Origin: Methylobacterium sp. 77
Lineage (GTDB): Bacteria; Pseudomonadota; Alphaproteobacteria; Rhizobiales; Beijerinckiaceae
NCBI RefSeq assembly: GCF_000372825.1
Contig: NZ_KB910516.1
Coordinates: 3,453,825-3,517,824 of the forward strand
Direction of reading: 5' to 3'
Length of the DNA stretch: 64,000 nucleotides
Part shown: positions 44,201 through 53,127 of the stretch, one piece after another
Layout of the letters: each line of letters opens with the position of its first letter
Position numbering within the stretch: the first letter of the stretch is position 1
Translations under genes and position numbers: made by a program
Notes under the pieces: generated by a model
Database searches by the model: none
Seen by the model: the letters and a program-made list of their open reading frames with translations, nothing else
What the model was told of the DNA's origin: nothing

Positions 44201-44703
44201 ATCCCGTAGACGACGAGGGGGATCACCACGATCGCGCTGACGACGTAGCCGATCCACAGCGGCAGACCGAGACAGAGCTGCAGCGCCAGCGCCATGATCG
44301 ACGCCTCGATGGCGAAGAACAGGAAGGTGAAGCTCGCATAGATCAGCGAGGTGATGGTCGAGCCGAGATAGCCGAAGCCGGCCCCGCGGGTGAGGAGATC
44401 GATGTCGACGCCGTAGCGCGCGGCATAGAGGCTGATCGGCACGGCGGTGGCGAAGATCACCGCACCCACGAACAGAACCGCCGTCACCGTGTTGGTGAAC
44501 CCCGTGGCGAGAACCAGGGTGCCGCCGATCGCCTCGAGCGCCAGGAACGAGAGCGAGCCCAGCGCCGTCTGCGCCACCCGCAGGCTCGACCAGCGCCGCG
44601 CTTTCTTGGCGGTGAAGCGCAGGGCGTAATCCTCGAGCGTCTCATCCGCGACGAAGCGGTTATAGGCCCGCCTGATCGGGGGAATCTGCTGGCGGCCGCT
44701 CAT
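41260..44703 (-). CDS. Hybrid sensor histidine kinase with N-terminal NCS1-permease-like domain
   Basis: The 1147-residue protein has an N-terminal part (about 1-500) resembling an NCS1 cytosine/purine/allantoin permease, with some 12 membrane helices and NAYAGSIAWSNFF-type motifs. A cysteine-rich cluster (about 514-553, several CxxC-like pairs) follows, probably zinc-binding, then two more helices (about 585-602 and 622-643). The rest is a coiled linker, HisKA with H698 in GMSHELRTPLNAVLGY, HATPase (N816, then DSGLGIPE and GTGLGLTI) and a receiver with D993 (LILLDIAMPGMSG). Placement facing a urea/amide uptake operon suggests it senses a substrate of that pathway. Confidence 0.85.
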   Translation of the reverse strand: MSGRQQIPPIRRAYNRFVADETLEDYALRFTAKKARRWSSLRVAQTALGSLSFLALEAIGGTLVLATGFTNTVTAVLFVGAVIFATAVPISLYAARYGVDIDLLTRGAGFGYLGSTITSLIYASFTFLFFAIEASIMALALQLCLGLPLWIGYVVSAIVVIPLVVYGISLISRFQIWTQPLWIGLNLLPLGFIAWKSSAGLTDLLAYPGASEAVGSTFTVAGYVLSGFDLAQFGLASGILLALLAQIGEQVDFLRFVPPAKGSESGRSGGDPRWWLAVLGAGAGWILPGMFKILLGAFLAVVALGQGVPHDQAAEPTQMYVIAFGYVMPSREGAILLTGLFVVISQLKINVTNAYAGSIAWSNFFSRLTHSHPGRVVWLVFNVAIALLLMELGIDKTLASTLSLYAVVVAAWVGALSADLAINKPLGLSPPGIEFKRAHLYAVNPVGTGASGLALMAGFLAHAGLLGAGLQNFAPLLALVTAFAAAPAIAFATGGRYYLARPAIAEWGGRAEIQCTVCDHPFEGEDMAHCPAYAGPICSLCCSLDARCGDLCKPHGRLEAQAQSALTRIMPAKTASWIGAPLGRYLALMLTLVSVIGLILGIVHAGVSTTQPEHRETLRAALTSVFFILVVILGIVAWLFVLAQESRRVAQEETTRQTALYEAEIEAHKITDAKLQQAKETAEAANLAKSRYVVGMSHELRTPLNAVLGYAQLLEGDDDIPASRRNGIRVIRRSAQHLSGLIDGLLDISRMEAGRLQIHRNEFRLADFLDQIVDMVRLQANAAGLEFRFSRPPVLPVIVAADEKRLRQILLNLLSNAIKFTETGWISLEMTYRSQVAMFSIRDSGLGIPEGDLQRIFGPFERGSLPAARNTPGTGLGLTIAHLLAQVMGGEITVESEVGRGTCFSLRLMLASVHRPAGPKPVEAPERAAGPRRERAAYDGSARVVLVADDDSSHRALMREVLEPLGLVVLESPDGPHCLALGMERRPDLILLDIAMPGMSGWAVAKALRDDGLTSKIAIMSANVHEISPIRGDDAPHDEIIPKPFDLRDFLERIERLLALGQPAPPQPPVPEALPRSGNGRESLRQDHIAELIRLGRIGHVRGIEAKLSELEGQSAMPAEIAAQMRGLVASYDLRRYVRILEGMRDG

Positions 44704-45055
44704 GGAATCGTGGGTCTGCCCGGTCAGCGTCGCGAAAAAAGCCGGCCCGGAACCGGCCTCCAGCCTGCATGCCCTCCCCGGAGAGGCGAGCCTGCGTCAG
44801 CAATCCCCATGCCGCGAGGCCGCCCGACATTGAGCCACGCGGGCGGCCGCGTCGAGGCCCGGCGCGGTTCGGGAGGTGCGCCCCGCACAGGGAAGAAGAA
44901 TCGCCGACACGTCCGGGACGCGGCGGGCCCGGCCTCCGCCCTACGCAAAACAGCGTATATGCTGCGCCGCGTCATCACGCCTAGCTTCCGCCGTCCGCAA
45001 CGGCCCGCCTTATGCAGGTGCCGGCGGGGTATCTCGTGGAAGGGGTTCACGCACG
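44704..45055. promoter_or_regulatory. Divergent regulatory region of the transporter-kinase and amide/urea operon
   Basis: The 352 bp separates the kinase (leftward) from urtA (rightward). It is GC-rich, without a gene. CAGCGTATATGCTG (about 44952-44965) is an imperfect palindrome and a possible regulator site. I found no confident sigma-54 promoter in this gap. Confidence 0.45.
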
Positions 45056-46315
45056 ATGGCAGCCGACAACGAGCACGGACAGCACTCGGCCCTGCGTCGC
45101 AAGCTTTTAATGGGTCTGGCGAGCATCCCCGCGATGGCGATGCTGCCGCGCAGCGCTTTCGCCGCGGCTCCTCCGACCTCGGCGGTGAACACCACCGGGC
45201 TCGCCGTGACCGATACCGAGGTCACCGTCGGCATCCTCCACTCGGCCACCGGCACGATGGCGATCTCCGAGACCGGTTCGATCCAGGCGGAGAAACTCGC
45301 CATCGCGCAGATCAACGAGATGGGCGGCGTCCTCGGCCGCAAGATCAAGGTGATCCAGGAAGACGGTGCCTCCGACTGGCCGACCTTCGCCGAGAAGGCC
45401 AAGAAGCTTCTCGTCAACGACCATTGCGCGGCCGTGATGGGATGCTGGACCTCGGCCTCGCGCAAGGCCGCGCTGCCCGTGTTCGAACAGTATAACGGCC
45501 TGCTGTACTATCCGACCTTCTACGAGGGCCTGGAGCAGTCCAAGAACGTCATCTACACCGGCCAGGAGGCCACCCAGCAGATCCTCGAATCGCTGAATTG
45601 GGTGACCAAGGAGAAGAGCGCCAAGACGTTCTTCTTCATCGGCTCGGATTACATCTGGCCGCGCACGTCGAACAAGATCGCCCGCAAGCACATCGAGAAC
45701 GTGCTCAAGACCAAGGTCGTCGGCGAGGAATATTTCCCGCTCGGCCACACGCAGTTCAATTCGGTGATCAACAAGATCAAGCTCACCAAGCCGGACGTGA
45801 TCTTCACCGACGTCGTCGGCGGCTCGAACGTGGCGTTCTACAAGCAGCTCAAGGCGGCCGGCATCGACCTCTCGAAGCAGACCCTGCTGACCATCTCGGT
45901 GACGGAAGACGAGATCGACGGCATCGGCGGCGACAACATCGCGGGCGCCTATTCCTGCATGAAATACTTCCAGTCGCTCAAGAACGCGAACAACGAGAAG
46001 TTCGTCGGCGCCTTCCACAAGATGTGGGGCGAGAAGACCGTGATCGGCGACGTCACCCAGGCGGCCTATCTCGGACCGTTCCTGTGGAAGATGGCGGTGG
46101 AGAAGGCGGGCTCCTTCGATGTGGACAAGGTCGTCGCGGCCTCCCCCGACATCGAGTTCAAGGAAGCGCCCGAGGGCTACGTCAAGATCCACCCGAACCA
46201 CCATCTCTGGTCGAAGACCCGCGTCGCCAAGGCTCTGCCGAGCGGCCAGTTCGAGATCGTCTACGAGAGCCCCGCGCTGATCGAGCCCAACCCCTTCCCC
46301 AAGGGTTACCAGTAA
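45056..46315 (+). CDS. urtA: Urea/short-chain amide ABC transporter substrate-binding protein
   Basis: The protein is about 419 residues from the ATG at 45056; upstream in-frame residues are not protein-like. It has a Tat-like leader (ALRRKLLMGLASIPAMAM, SAFAA) and the UrtA/FmdD body: VGILHSATGTMAISETGSIQ, AIAQINEMGGVLGRKIKV, FEQYNGLLYYPTFYEG, FFFIGSDYIWPRTSNKI. It binds urea or a short amide in the periplasm. I use urt symbols because five urt-type genes follow; FmdDEF of Methylophilus is the amide-specific counterpart and remains possible. Confidence 0.87.
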   Translation: MAADNEHGQHSALRRKLLMGLASIPAMAMLPRSAFAAAPPTSAVNTTGLAVTDTEVTVGILHSATGTMAISETGSIQAEKLAIAQINEMGGVLGRKIKVIQEDGASDWPTFAEKAKKLLVNDHCAAVMGCWTSASRKAALPVFEQYNGLLYYPTFYEGLEQSKNVIYTGQEATQQILESLNWVTKEKSAKTFFFIGSDYIWPRTSNKIARKHIENVLKTKVVGEEYFPLGHTQFNSVINKIKLTKPDVIFTDVVGGSNVAFYKQLKAAGIDLSKQTLLTISVTEDEIDGIGGDNIAGAYSCMKYFQSLKNANNEKFVGAFHKMWGEKTVIGDVTQAAYLGPFLWKMAVEKAGSFDVDKVVAASPDIEFKEAPEGYVKIHPNHHLWSKTRVAKALPSGQFEIVYESPALIEPNPFPKGYQ

Positions 46316-46340
46316 TCCTCCGTGTCTATTGGCGGGGCGC

Positions 46341-46356
46341 GGCGCGCGCCTTGCTT
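46341..46356 (+). promoter_or_regulatory. Possible sigma-54-like promoter before urtB
   Basis: GG at 46341-46342 and GC at 46353-46354 have the 10-base spacing of -24/-12 promoters, with TTGCT at -12. The -24 side matches only partly and overlaps a GC-palindrome (GGCGCGCGCC). Low-confidence call, mainly because nitrogen-scavenging operons often use sigma-54. Confidence 0.25.
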
Positions 46357-46464
46357 TGAACACTGCGGCGGGCCGATTGCCGGGCCGCCGAAATCTTGGG
46401 GCGGCAGACTACGCCGCCCAAGAACGATGGCTCGCTGACTGGCGCGACGGCCCGGAGGTCCAGG

Positions 46465-47391
46465 ATGTTCGGAGACTATTCCCTCGGCGATCTCGGCGCG
46501 ATCTTCGCCATGCAGGGCTTCGCCGGCCTGATCCTGTTCTCGGTCTACGTGCTGATGGCGCTCGGCCTCGCGGTCATCTTCGGCCAGATGGGCGTGATCA
46601 ACATGGCGCACGGGGAATTCATGATCCTCGGCGCCTACGTCACCTACCTGTGCTCGACCTTCTTCCAGGCCCATCTTCCCGGCCTGTTCAGCATCTACTT
46701 CTTCGTGGCGATGGTCCTGGCCTTCCTGGCTTCGGGAGCACTCGGGATGATCGTCGAATGGACGCTCATCCGCCATCTCTACAAGCGCCCGCTCGATACG
46801 CTGCTCGCCACCTGGGGGCTGTCGCTGATCCTGCAGCAATCCTACCGCACCATCTTCGGGGCCCGCGAAGTCGGCGTCGAACTGCCGTCCTGGCTCATCG
46901 GCTCGGTCCAGGTCACCGACACGATCGAGGTGCCGATCAACGGCCTGTTCGTGATGGCGATCACCACCCTCATTACCGTCGGCGTCGGCCTGCTGATGTA
47001 CCGCTCGCGCTTCGGCCAGCAGGTCCGCGCGGTGATGCAGAACCGCCCCATGGCCGGCGCGGTCGGCATCGATACCGAGAAGGTCGACCGTTACACGTTC
47101 GGCCTCGGCTGCGGCATCGCCGGCGTGGCCGGCTCGGCCTTCACCATGATCGGCTCCACCGGGCCGACCTCGGGCCAGCTCTACATCGTCGACACCTTCC
47201 TGATCGTGGTCTTCGGAGGAGCCGCGAGCCTGCTCGGCACCATCGCTTCGGCCTTCTCGATCTCGCAGACCCAATCGACCCTCGAATTCTTCCTGTCCGG
47301 CTCTACCGCCAAGGTCCTGACGCTGCTTGCCGTCGTCGGAATCCTGATGGTCCGCCCGCAGGGCCTGTTCACCCTCAAGGTCCGGCGCTGA
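46465..47391 (+). CDS. urtB: Urea/amide ABC transporter permease 1
   Basis: The protein has 308 residues from the ATG at 46465, after CGGAGGTCC. It is a LivH/UrtB-type inner-membrane permease with about eight to ten helices and the family motif FGQMGVINMAHGEFMILGAY. A long region upstream of this ATG is a shadow. It forms the channel with urtC; FmdE of methylotrophs is the equivalent. Gap to urtA about 150 bp, gap to urtC 13 bp. Confidence 0.88.
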   Translation: MFGDYSLGDLGAIFAMQGFAGLILFSVYVLMALGLAVIFGQMGVINMAHGEFMILGAYVTYLCSTFFQAHLPGLFSIYFFVAMVLAFLASGALGMIVEWTLIRHLYKRPLDTLLATWGLSLILQQSYRTIFGAREVGVELPSWLIGSVQVTDTIEVPINGLFVMAITTLITVGVGLLMYRSRFGQQVRAVMQNRPMAGAVGIDTEKVDRYTFGLGCGIAGVAGSAFTMIGSTGPTSGQLYIVDTFLIVVFGGAASLLGTIASAFSISQTQSTLEFFLSGSTAKVLTLLAVVGILMVRPQGLFTLKVRR

Positions 47392-47404
47392 GGAGGCCAT
47401 CCCG

Positions 47405-48571
47405 ATGACAAGCCCCGTCCAGACCCTGTCGAAGTCGCTCACCGTGAACGACAATTCCTTCATGAAGCCGATGGAGTGGGTGAGCCTCGCGCTGCTCGCC
47501 GCCTTCATCCTCATCGTCCTGCCGGCGACGCTGGACGCGTTCCGCCTCAACCTGGTGGGCAAGTACCTCACCTACGCCTTCGTGGCGCTGGGCCTCGTCA
47601 TGTGCTGGGGCTATGCCGGCATCCTGTCTCTCGGACAGGGGGTGTTCTTCGGGCTCGGCGGCTATTGCATGGCCATGTACCTGAAGCTCGAGGCCTCCAG
47701 CGTCGAGAACACCAAGATCCAATCGACGCCCGGCATCCCGGACTTCATGGACTGGAACCAGATCACCGAACTTCCCTGGATCTGGAAGCCGTTCCAGAGC
47801 CTGCCGATGACGCTGATCCTCGTCCTCGCCGTACCGGTGTTCTTCGCCTTCGTGATCGGCTTCGCGATGTTCACGCGCCGGGTCGGCGGGACTTACTTCG
47901 CCATCATCACCCAGGCCATCGCCGCCATCCTCACCATCCTCATCGTCGGCCAGCAGGGCTATACCGGCGGCATCAACGGCATCACCGACCTGCGGACCCT
48001 GCACGGCTGGGACATCCGCACCGACAGCGCCCACAACATCCTCTACTTCATCAATGGCGGTCTGCTCATCGGCTGCATCCTGGCGGCGCAATACGTGAAG
48101 AAGGCCAAGCTCGGCCGCATCCTCCTCGCCATGCGCGACAAGGAGGACCGGGTGCGGTTCTCGGGCTACTCGGTGGCCGGCTTCAAGGTCTTCGCCTTCT
48201 GCCTCGCCGCCGCCTTCGCCGCGATCGGCGGTGCGATGTTCACCCTTCAGGTCGGCTTCATGTCGCCCTCCTTCGTCGGGATCGTGCCCTCGATCGAGAT
48301 GGTGATCTACGCCGCCGTCGGCGGTCGCCTGTCGCTGTTCGGCGCGGTCTGGGGCACGCTGCTGGTCAACTGGGCCAAGACCACCTTCTCCGAGAGCTTC
48401 CCCGAACTCTGGCTCTTCGGTCTCGGTGCCCTGTTCATCGCGGTCGTGCTCGCCTTCCCGAACGGTCTCGCCGGCATCTACCGCAGCTACGTCGAGCCCC
48501 GGCTCACCCGCAAGGTGAAGGCCCTTCAACCCGTGGACGCGGCCGTCCCCCACGGCACCCCGGCCGAATAG
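47405..48571 (+). CDS. urtC: Urea/amide ABC transporter permease 2
   Basis: The 388-residue LivM/UrtC-type permease has hydrophobic helices throughout and the family motif LVMCWGYAGILSLGQGVFFGLGGY. AGGAGG precedes the ATG. It pairs with UrtB to make the membrane channel. Long N- and C-terminal segments fit UrtC rather than LivM. Confidence 0.88.
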   Translation: MTSPVQTLSKSLTVNDNSFMKPMEWVSLALLAAFILIVLPATLDAFRLNLVGKYLTYAFVALGLVMCWGYAGILSLGQGVFFGLGGYCMAMYLKLEASSVENTKIQSTPGIPDFMDWNQITELPWIWKPFQSLPMTLILVLAVPVFFAFVIGFAMFTRRVGGTYFAIITQAIAAILTILIVGQQGYTGGINGITDLRTLHGWDIRTDSAHNILYFINGGLLIGCILAAQYVKKAKLGRILLAMRDKEDRVRFSGYSVAGFKVFAFCLAAAFAAIGGAMFTLQVGFMSPSFVGIVPSIEMVIYAAVGGRLSLFGAVWGTLLVNWAKTTFSESFPELWLFGLGALFIAVVLAFPNGLAGIYRSYVEPRLTRKVKALQPVDAAVPHGTPAE

Positions 48572-48584
48572 GAGCGAGACCGAG

Positions 48585-49370
<786 letters not shown>

Positions 49371-49384
49371 ACAGGACCGGCGCC

Positions 49385-50143
49385 ATGCTTCAGACCAGTT
49401 CCGCCTCGGCCACCCTGCCCCCGGTGCCCTCCATAATCGGCGGCATCGAGCCGATGCTGGCGATCCGCGATCTCCATTCGGCCTACGGCCAGAGCGAGGT
49501 CCTGCACGGCCTCGACATCTCGATCGCCCCCGGCGAGATCGTCGCGGTGATGGGCCGGAACGGCATGGGCAAGACCACGCTGATGAAGACCCTGATGGGG
49601 ATCGTGCCGGTGAAGTCCGGCACCATCACGGTGGACGGCCATGACGTCACCGCCCTCAAGAGCCACCAGCGCGTGGCCAAGGGCCTCGCCTACGTGCCGC
49701 AGGGCCGGATGATCTTCTCCGCCATGACGGTGCAGGAGAATATCGAGACGGGGCTCACGGTCACCGGGGAGCGCAAGGTTCCGCAGGACCTCTACACGAT
49801 GTTCCCTGTCCTTCTCGAGATGAAGGGCCGGCGCGGCGGCAATCTCTCCGGCGGGCAGCAGCAACAGCTCGCCATCGCGAGGGCGCTCGCCAGTCGACCG
49901 AAGGTGTTGCTCCTCGACGAGCCGACCGAAGGCATCCAGCCGTCGATCATCCGCGAGATGGGCCGTACCCTGAAGAAGATCCGCGACGAGCGCGGCCTCT
50001 CCATCGTCGTCTCCGAGCAGGTGCTGAGCTTCGCCCTCGATGTCGCCGACCGGGTCCTCGTCATCGAGAACGGCAACATCGTCCACGAGGCGATGCGCGC
50101 CGATATCGACGAGGCCAAGGTCGCCCGCTTCCTCTCGGTCTGA
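49385..50143 (+). CDS. urtE: Urea/amide ABC transporter ATP-binding protein 2
   Basis: The protein has 252 residues from the ATG at 49385; an internal ATG at 49454 also fits the family start. It has Walker A GRNGMGKTT, signature NLSGGQQQQLAIA and Walker B KVLLLDEPTEG, as in LivF/UrtE. The pair UrtD/UrtE powers the UrtBC channel. Confidence 0.9.
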   Translation: MLQTSSASATLPPVPSIIGGIEPMLAIRDLHSAYGQSEVLHGLDISIAPGEIVAVMGRNGMGKTTLMKTLMGIVPVKSGTITVDGHDVTALKSHQRVAKGLAYVPQGRMIFSAMTVQENIETGLTVTGERKVPQDLYTMFPVLLEMKGRRGGNLSGGQQQQLAIARALASRPKVLLLDEPTEGIQPSIIREMGRTLKKIRDERGLSIVVSEQVLSFALDVADRVLVIENGNIVHEAMRADIDEAKVARFLSV

Positions 50144-50153
50144 AGGAGATCCA

Positions 50154-51209
50154 ATGGCCGGTTACGAGATCTTCGAGCTCGGCGATGTCGTCCTTCAATG
50201 CGGCAAGACCCTGCGCGACGCCAAGCTCGCCTACAAGACGTTCGGCACGCTGAACGCGGCCAAGGACAACGTCATCGTCTACCCGACCTGGTATTCCGCC
50301 AGCCACAGCGACAACGAATGGCTGATCGGCGATGGCATGGCCCTCGACCCGGCACAGTATTTCATCATCATCCCGAACATGCTCGGCAACGGCGTCTCGT
50401 CGTCACCGAGCAACACGGCAGAACCCTACGATCGCGCGCGCTTCCCCGCCGTGACCGTCTACGATCAGGTCCGCTTGCAGCATCGGCTCGTCACCGAGAG
50501 GTTCGGGATCGAGCGGATCAAGCTCGTGACCGGCTGGTCGATGGGGGCGGCCCAGTCGTTCCAGTGGGGCGCGTCGTATCCCGACATGGTGGAGCGCATC
50601 CTGCCGTTCATGGGCGCGGCGCGGTGCTCGCGGCACAACTTCGTCTTCCTCGAAGGCGTGAAGGCCGCTCTCACCGCGGATGCCGCCTACAAGGACGGAT
50701 GGTACGACGAGCCGCCACGCCGGGGCCTTCGCGCGATGGCGCGGGTCTATGCGGGCTGGGGTTTCTCGCAGACGTTCTACCGCAAGGAACTCGACCTGAA
50801 GCAGCCGGAGCGTCCCTTCGGCGGGCGCCCGGCCGACGTACCGTGGAATTACTCGTCGCTCGAGGATTTCCTCGTCTACTTCTGGGAGGGATTCTTCCTG
50901 CCCAAGGACGCGAACGATCTCCTCGCGTTGCTGTGGACGTGGCAGCATGCCGACATATCCGGCGATCCGGCCTATGGCGGAGACTTCGACAAGGCGCTCG
51001 CCGGCATCAAGGCCAAGGCGATCGTCATGCCGGGCTCGACCGACCTCTACTTCCCGCCGGAAGACAGCGCCTACGAAGTCTCGCGCATGCCGAACGCCGA
51101 ATTGCGCGTCTGCCAGAGCGACTGGGGCCATTTCGCGGGCGACCCGCGCGGCACCAGCCCGGACATCGTCCTCGTCGATGCGGCTCTCAGGGAGTTGCTC
51201 GCCCGCTGA
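50154..51209 (+). CDS. MetX-like alpha/beta-fold hydrolase in amide operon
   Basis: The protein has 351 residues from the ATG at 50154, after an excellent GAAGGAGAT ribosome-binding site. It has the homoserine-acetyltransferase fold: LAYKTFGTLNAAKDNVIVYPTWYS, nucleophile S129 in LVTGWSMGAAQSFQW, aspartate in MPGSTDLYFPPE and histidine in DWGHFAGDP. Relatives include MetX and esterase/amidase-like hydrolases. In this operon (10 bp after urtE) an amide-, ester- or nitrile-derived substrate is plausible; homoserine acetylation is less likely. Confidence 0.8.
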   Translation: MAGYEIFELGDVVLQCGKTLRDAKLAYKTFGTLNAAKDNVIVYPTWYSASHSDNEWLIGDGMALDPAQYFIIIPNMLGNGVSSSPSNTAEPYDRARFPAVTVYDQVRLQHRLVTERFGIERIKLVTGWSMGAAQSFQWGASYPDMVERILPFMGAARCSRHNFVFLEGVKAALTADAAYKDGWYDEPPRRGLRAMARVYAGWGFSQTFYRKELDLKQPERPFGGRPADVPWNYSSLEDFLVYFWEGFFLPKDANDLLALLWTWQHADISGDPAYGGDFDKALAGIKAKAIVMPGSTDLYFPPEDSAYEVSRMPNAELRVCQSDWGHFAGDPRGTSPDIVLVDAALRELLAR

Positions 51210-51291
51210 CGGAAAGGCGCGGCCGCGAGGCCGAGCCGATGACAGGGCGCACGCGTGTGGGGTCCATGGCGTGCGCAAGCCGGGACGCAGG

Positions 51292-51323
51292 TCCTCGAAC
51301 AGGCATGTCCTCGAACAGGCATG
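51292..51323 (+). repeat. 16-bp tandem duplication before fmdA
   Basis: Two perfect adjacent copies of TCCTCGAACAGGCATG (51292-51307 and 51308-51323) lie 30 bp before the fmdA start, in the leader of the operon. Confidence 0.85.
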
Positions 51324-51353
51324 CCCCATAACACGGGAAGGGAGCACGGAACG

Positions 51354-52583
51354 ATGGCTGAGACCCTGATCAAGGTCGACCTGACGCAGTCGGCCTATGA
51401 CAACGACATGGTCCATAACCGCTGGCACCCGGACATCCCGATGGTGGCCATGGTGAAGCCCGGCGACGACTTCATCATCGAGACCTACGACTGGACCGGC
51501 GGCTTCATCAAGAACGACGATTCGGCCGACGACGTACGCGACATCGACCTGTCGATCGTGCACTTCCTCTCCGGCCCCATCGGTGTCGTGGGTGCGGAGC
51601 CCGGCGACCTCCTCGTGGTCGATCTCCTCGATATCGGTGCCATGCCCGAGAGCCAGTGGGGCTTCAACGGCTTCTTCTCGAAGAACAACGGCGGCGGTTT
51701 CCTCGACGAACACTTCCCCCAGGCCCAGAAGTCGATCTGGGACTTCGAGGGCATGTTCACCAAGTCGCGCCACATCCCCGGCGTGCGCTTCCCCGGCCTG
51801 ATCCATCCCGGCCTGATCGGCTGCCTGCCCGATCCGAAGATGCTGGAGACCTGGAACACCCGCGAGAAGGCGCTCTACGACACCAATCCCGGCCGGGTGC
51901 CCGCACTCGCCACCCTCCCCTTCGCCCCCACCGCCCATATGGGCCGGCTCAAGGGCGAGGGCCGCGACAAGGCGGCGGCGGAGGGCGCCCGTACGGTTCC
52001 GGGGCGCGAGCACGGCGGCAATTGCGACATCAAGGACCTGTCGCGCGGCTCGAAGATCTACTTCCCCGTCTACGTGCCGGGAGCCGGCCTCTCCATGGGC
52101 GACCTGCATTTCAGCCAGGGCGACGGCGAGATCACCTTCTGCGGCGCCATCGAGATGGCGGGCTGGGTCCATCTCAAGGTCAGCCTGATCAAGGACGGCA
52201 TGTCGAAATACGGGATCAAGAACCCGATCTTCAAACCGTCGCCGATGACGCCGAAATTCGACGATCATCTGATTTTCGAGGGCATCTCCGTCGATGAGTA
52301 CGGCAAGCAGCACTACCTCGACGTCACCGTCGCCTACCGGCAGGCCTGCCTCAACGCGATCGAATACCTGAAGAAGTTCGGCTATTCGGGCGCCCAGGCC
52401 TACTCGATCCTCGGCACCGCCCCGGTCCAGGGCCATATCTCCGGCGTCGTCGACATTCCCAACGCCTGCGCGACGTTGTGGATTCCGACGAAGATCTTCG
52501 ACTTCGACATCAATCCCGGCGCGGACGGGCCGATCAAGCATATCGACGGCTCGATCCAGATGCCGCTCTCGCCGGATCTGTAG
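51354..52583 (+). CDS. fmdA: Formamidase / acetamidase
   Basis: The protein has 409 residues from the ATG at 51354, after GGAAGGGAG. It matches FmdA/AmdA in size (about 407) and in the blocks GDDFIIETYDWTGG, DIDLSIVHFLSGPI, PGLIHPGLIGCLPD and SLKDLSRG-type NCDIKDLSRGSKIYFPVYVPGAG. It hydrolyses formamide and acetamide to the acid and ammonia, in the cytoplasm. It follows the transporter and hydrolase genes in one direction, so it is the catabolic step of the locus. Confidence 0.92.
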   Translation: MAETLIKVDLTQSAYDNDMVHNRWHPDIPMVAMVKPGDDFIIETYDWTGGFIKNDDSADDVRDIDLSIVHFLSGPIGVVGAEPGDLLVVDLLDIGAMPESQWGFNGFFSKNNGGGFLDEHFPQAQKSIWDFEGMFTKSRHIPGVRFPGLIHPGLIGCLPDPKMLETWNTREKALYDTNPGRVPALATLPFAPTAHMGRLKGEGRDKAAAEGARTVPGREHGGNCDIKDLSRGSKIYFPVYVPGAGLSMGDLHFSQGDGEITFCGAIEMAGWVHLKVSLIKDGMSKYGIKNPIFKPSPMTPKFDDHLIFEGISVDEYGKQHYLDVTVAYRQACLNAIEYLKKFGYSGAQAYSILGTAPVQGHISGVVDIPNACATLWIPTKIFDFDINPGADGPIKHIDGSIQMPLSPDL

Positions 52584-52645
52584 TCTCCTGGTTTGCCGCG
52601 CTTCCCGGCCGGCAAACCGCACACACTTTGCCTGGAAGCGCTCGA

Positions 52646-52960
52646 ATGCCGGTCTACGATTATTCCTGCGAGGCCTGCGGGCCGTTCACCGTGCTGCGCC
52701 CGATGGCGCAGTTCAAGGACCCGCACGATTGCCCCGATTGCGGGTCGTCCTGCGGCCGCGCCTTCCTCACCGCGCCGAACCTCGCCTCCATGGATGCGGG
52801 CCGGCGCAAGGCGCATGCGACGAACGAGCGGAGCGCGCACGCGCCGCGCAAATCGTCGGGGCACGGGGCCGGCTGCGGCTGCTGCGGTCCGGCGAAAGCC
52901 AAGCAACCGGCCGCCGCCAAGAGCTTTCCCAACGCGCGGCCCTGGATGATCAGCCACTGA
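52646..52960 (+). CDS. fmdB: FmdB-type zinc-ribbon protein
   Basis: The 104-residue protein begins MPVYDYSCEACG with a CxxC, followed by DCPDCGSSC, the FmdB/CxxC zinc-ribbon motif. The C-terminal part is Ala/Lys-rich with another CGCCG cluster. FmdB was named as a regulatory protein of the Methylophilus formamidase operon. GGAAG precedes the ATG. Upstream frames in the same phase are shadows. Confidence 0.85.
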   Translation: MPVYDYSCEACGPFTVLRPMAQFKDPHDCPDCGSSCGRAFLTAPNLASMDAGRRKAHATNERSAHAPRKSSGHGAGCGCCGPAKAKQPAAAKSFPNARPWMISH

Positions 52961-52970
52961 CGATATGGAA

Positions 52971-53110
52971 CCCTCTCCCCTCTGCGGGAGAGGGTGGTCA
53001 CGGAGCGACCGGGAGCGGGGCGGCGCCGAGCTTTCCGAATGGGGCGGTGCTGCCCCTCTCCCGCCTGCTCCGCAGGCACCCTCCCCCGCGGAGGGGGGAG
53101 GGTTCGTAAC
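52971..53110. repeat. REP-like GC-rich hairpin repeats between fmdB and amiE
   Basis: The 140-bp stretch contains a perfect 9-bp stem (CCCTCTCCC 52971-52979, GGGAGAGGG 52986-52994), a second CCTCTCCCGCC/GGCACCC-type hairpin and a final CCCTCCCCC/GGAGGGGGGAGGG hairpin near 53079-53102. The sequence type is widespread in this group of genomes as an intergenic repeat. A related hairpin is found at 62686-62714. Confidence 0.6.
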
Positions 53111-53127
53111 CCCGAGGAGCACCCACC

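Noticed and set aside
43039-45495. Long open frame (818 codons) on the plus strand opposite the hybrid kinase
   Set aside because: It is the antisense of a GC-rich gene; its translation is low-complexity and rich in Arg, Gly, Glu and Asp, without domains.
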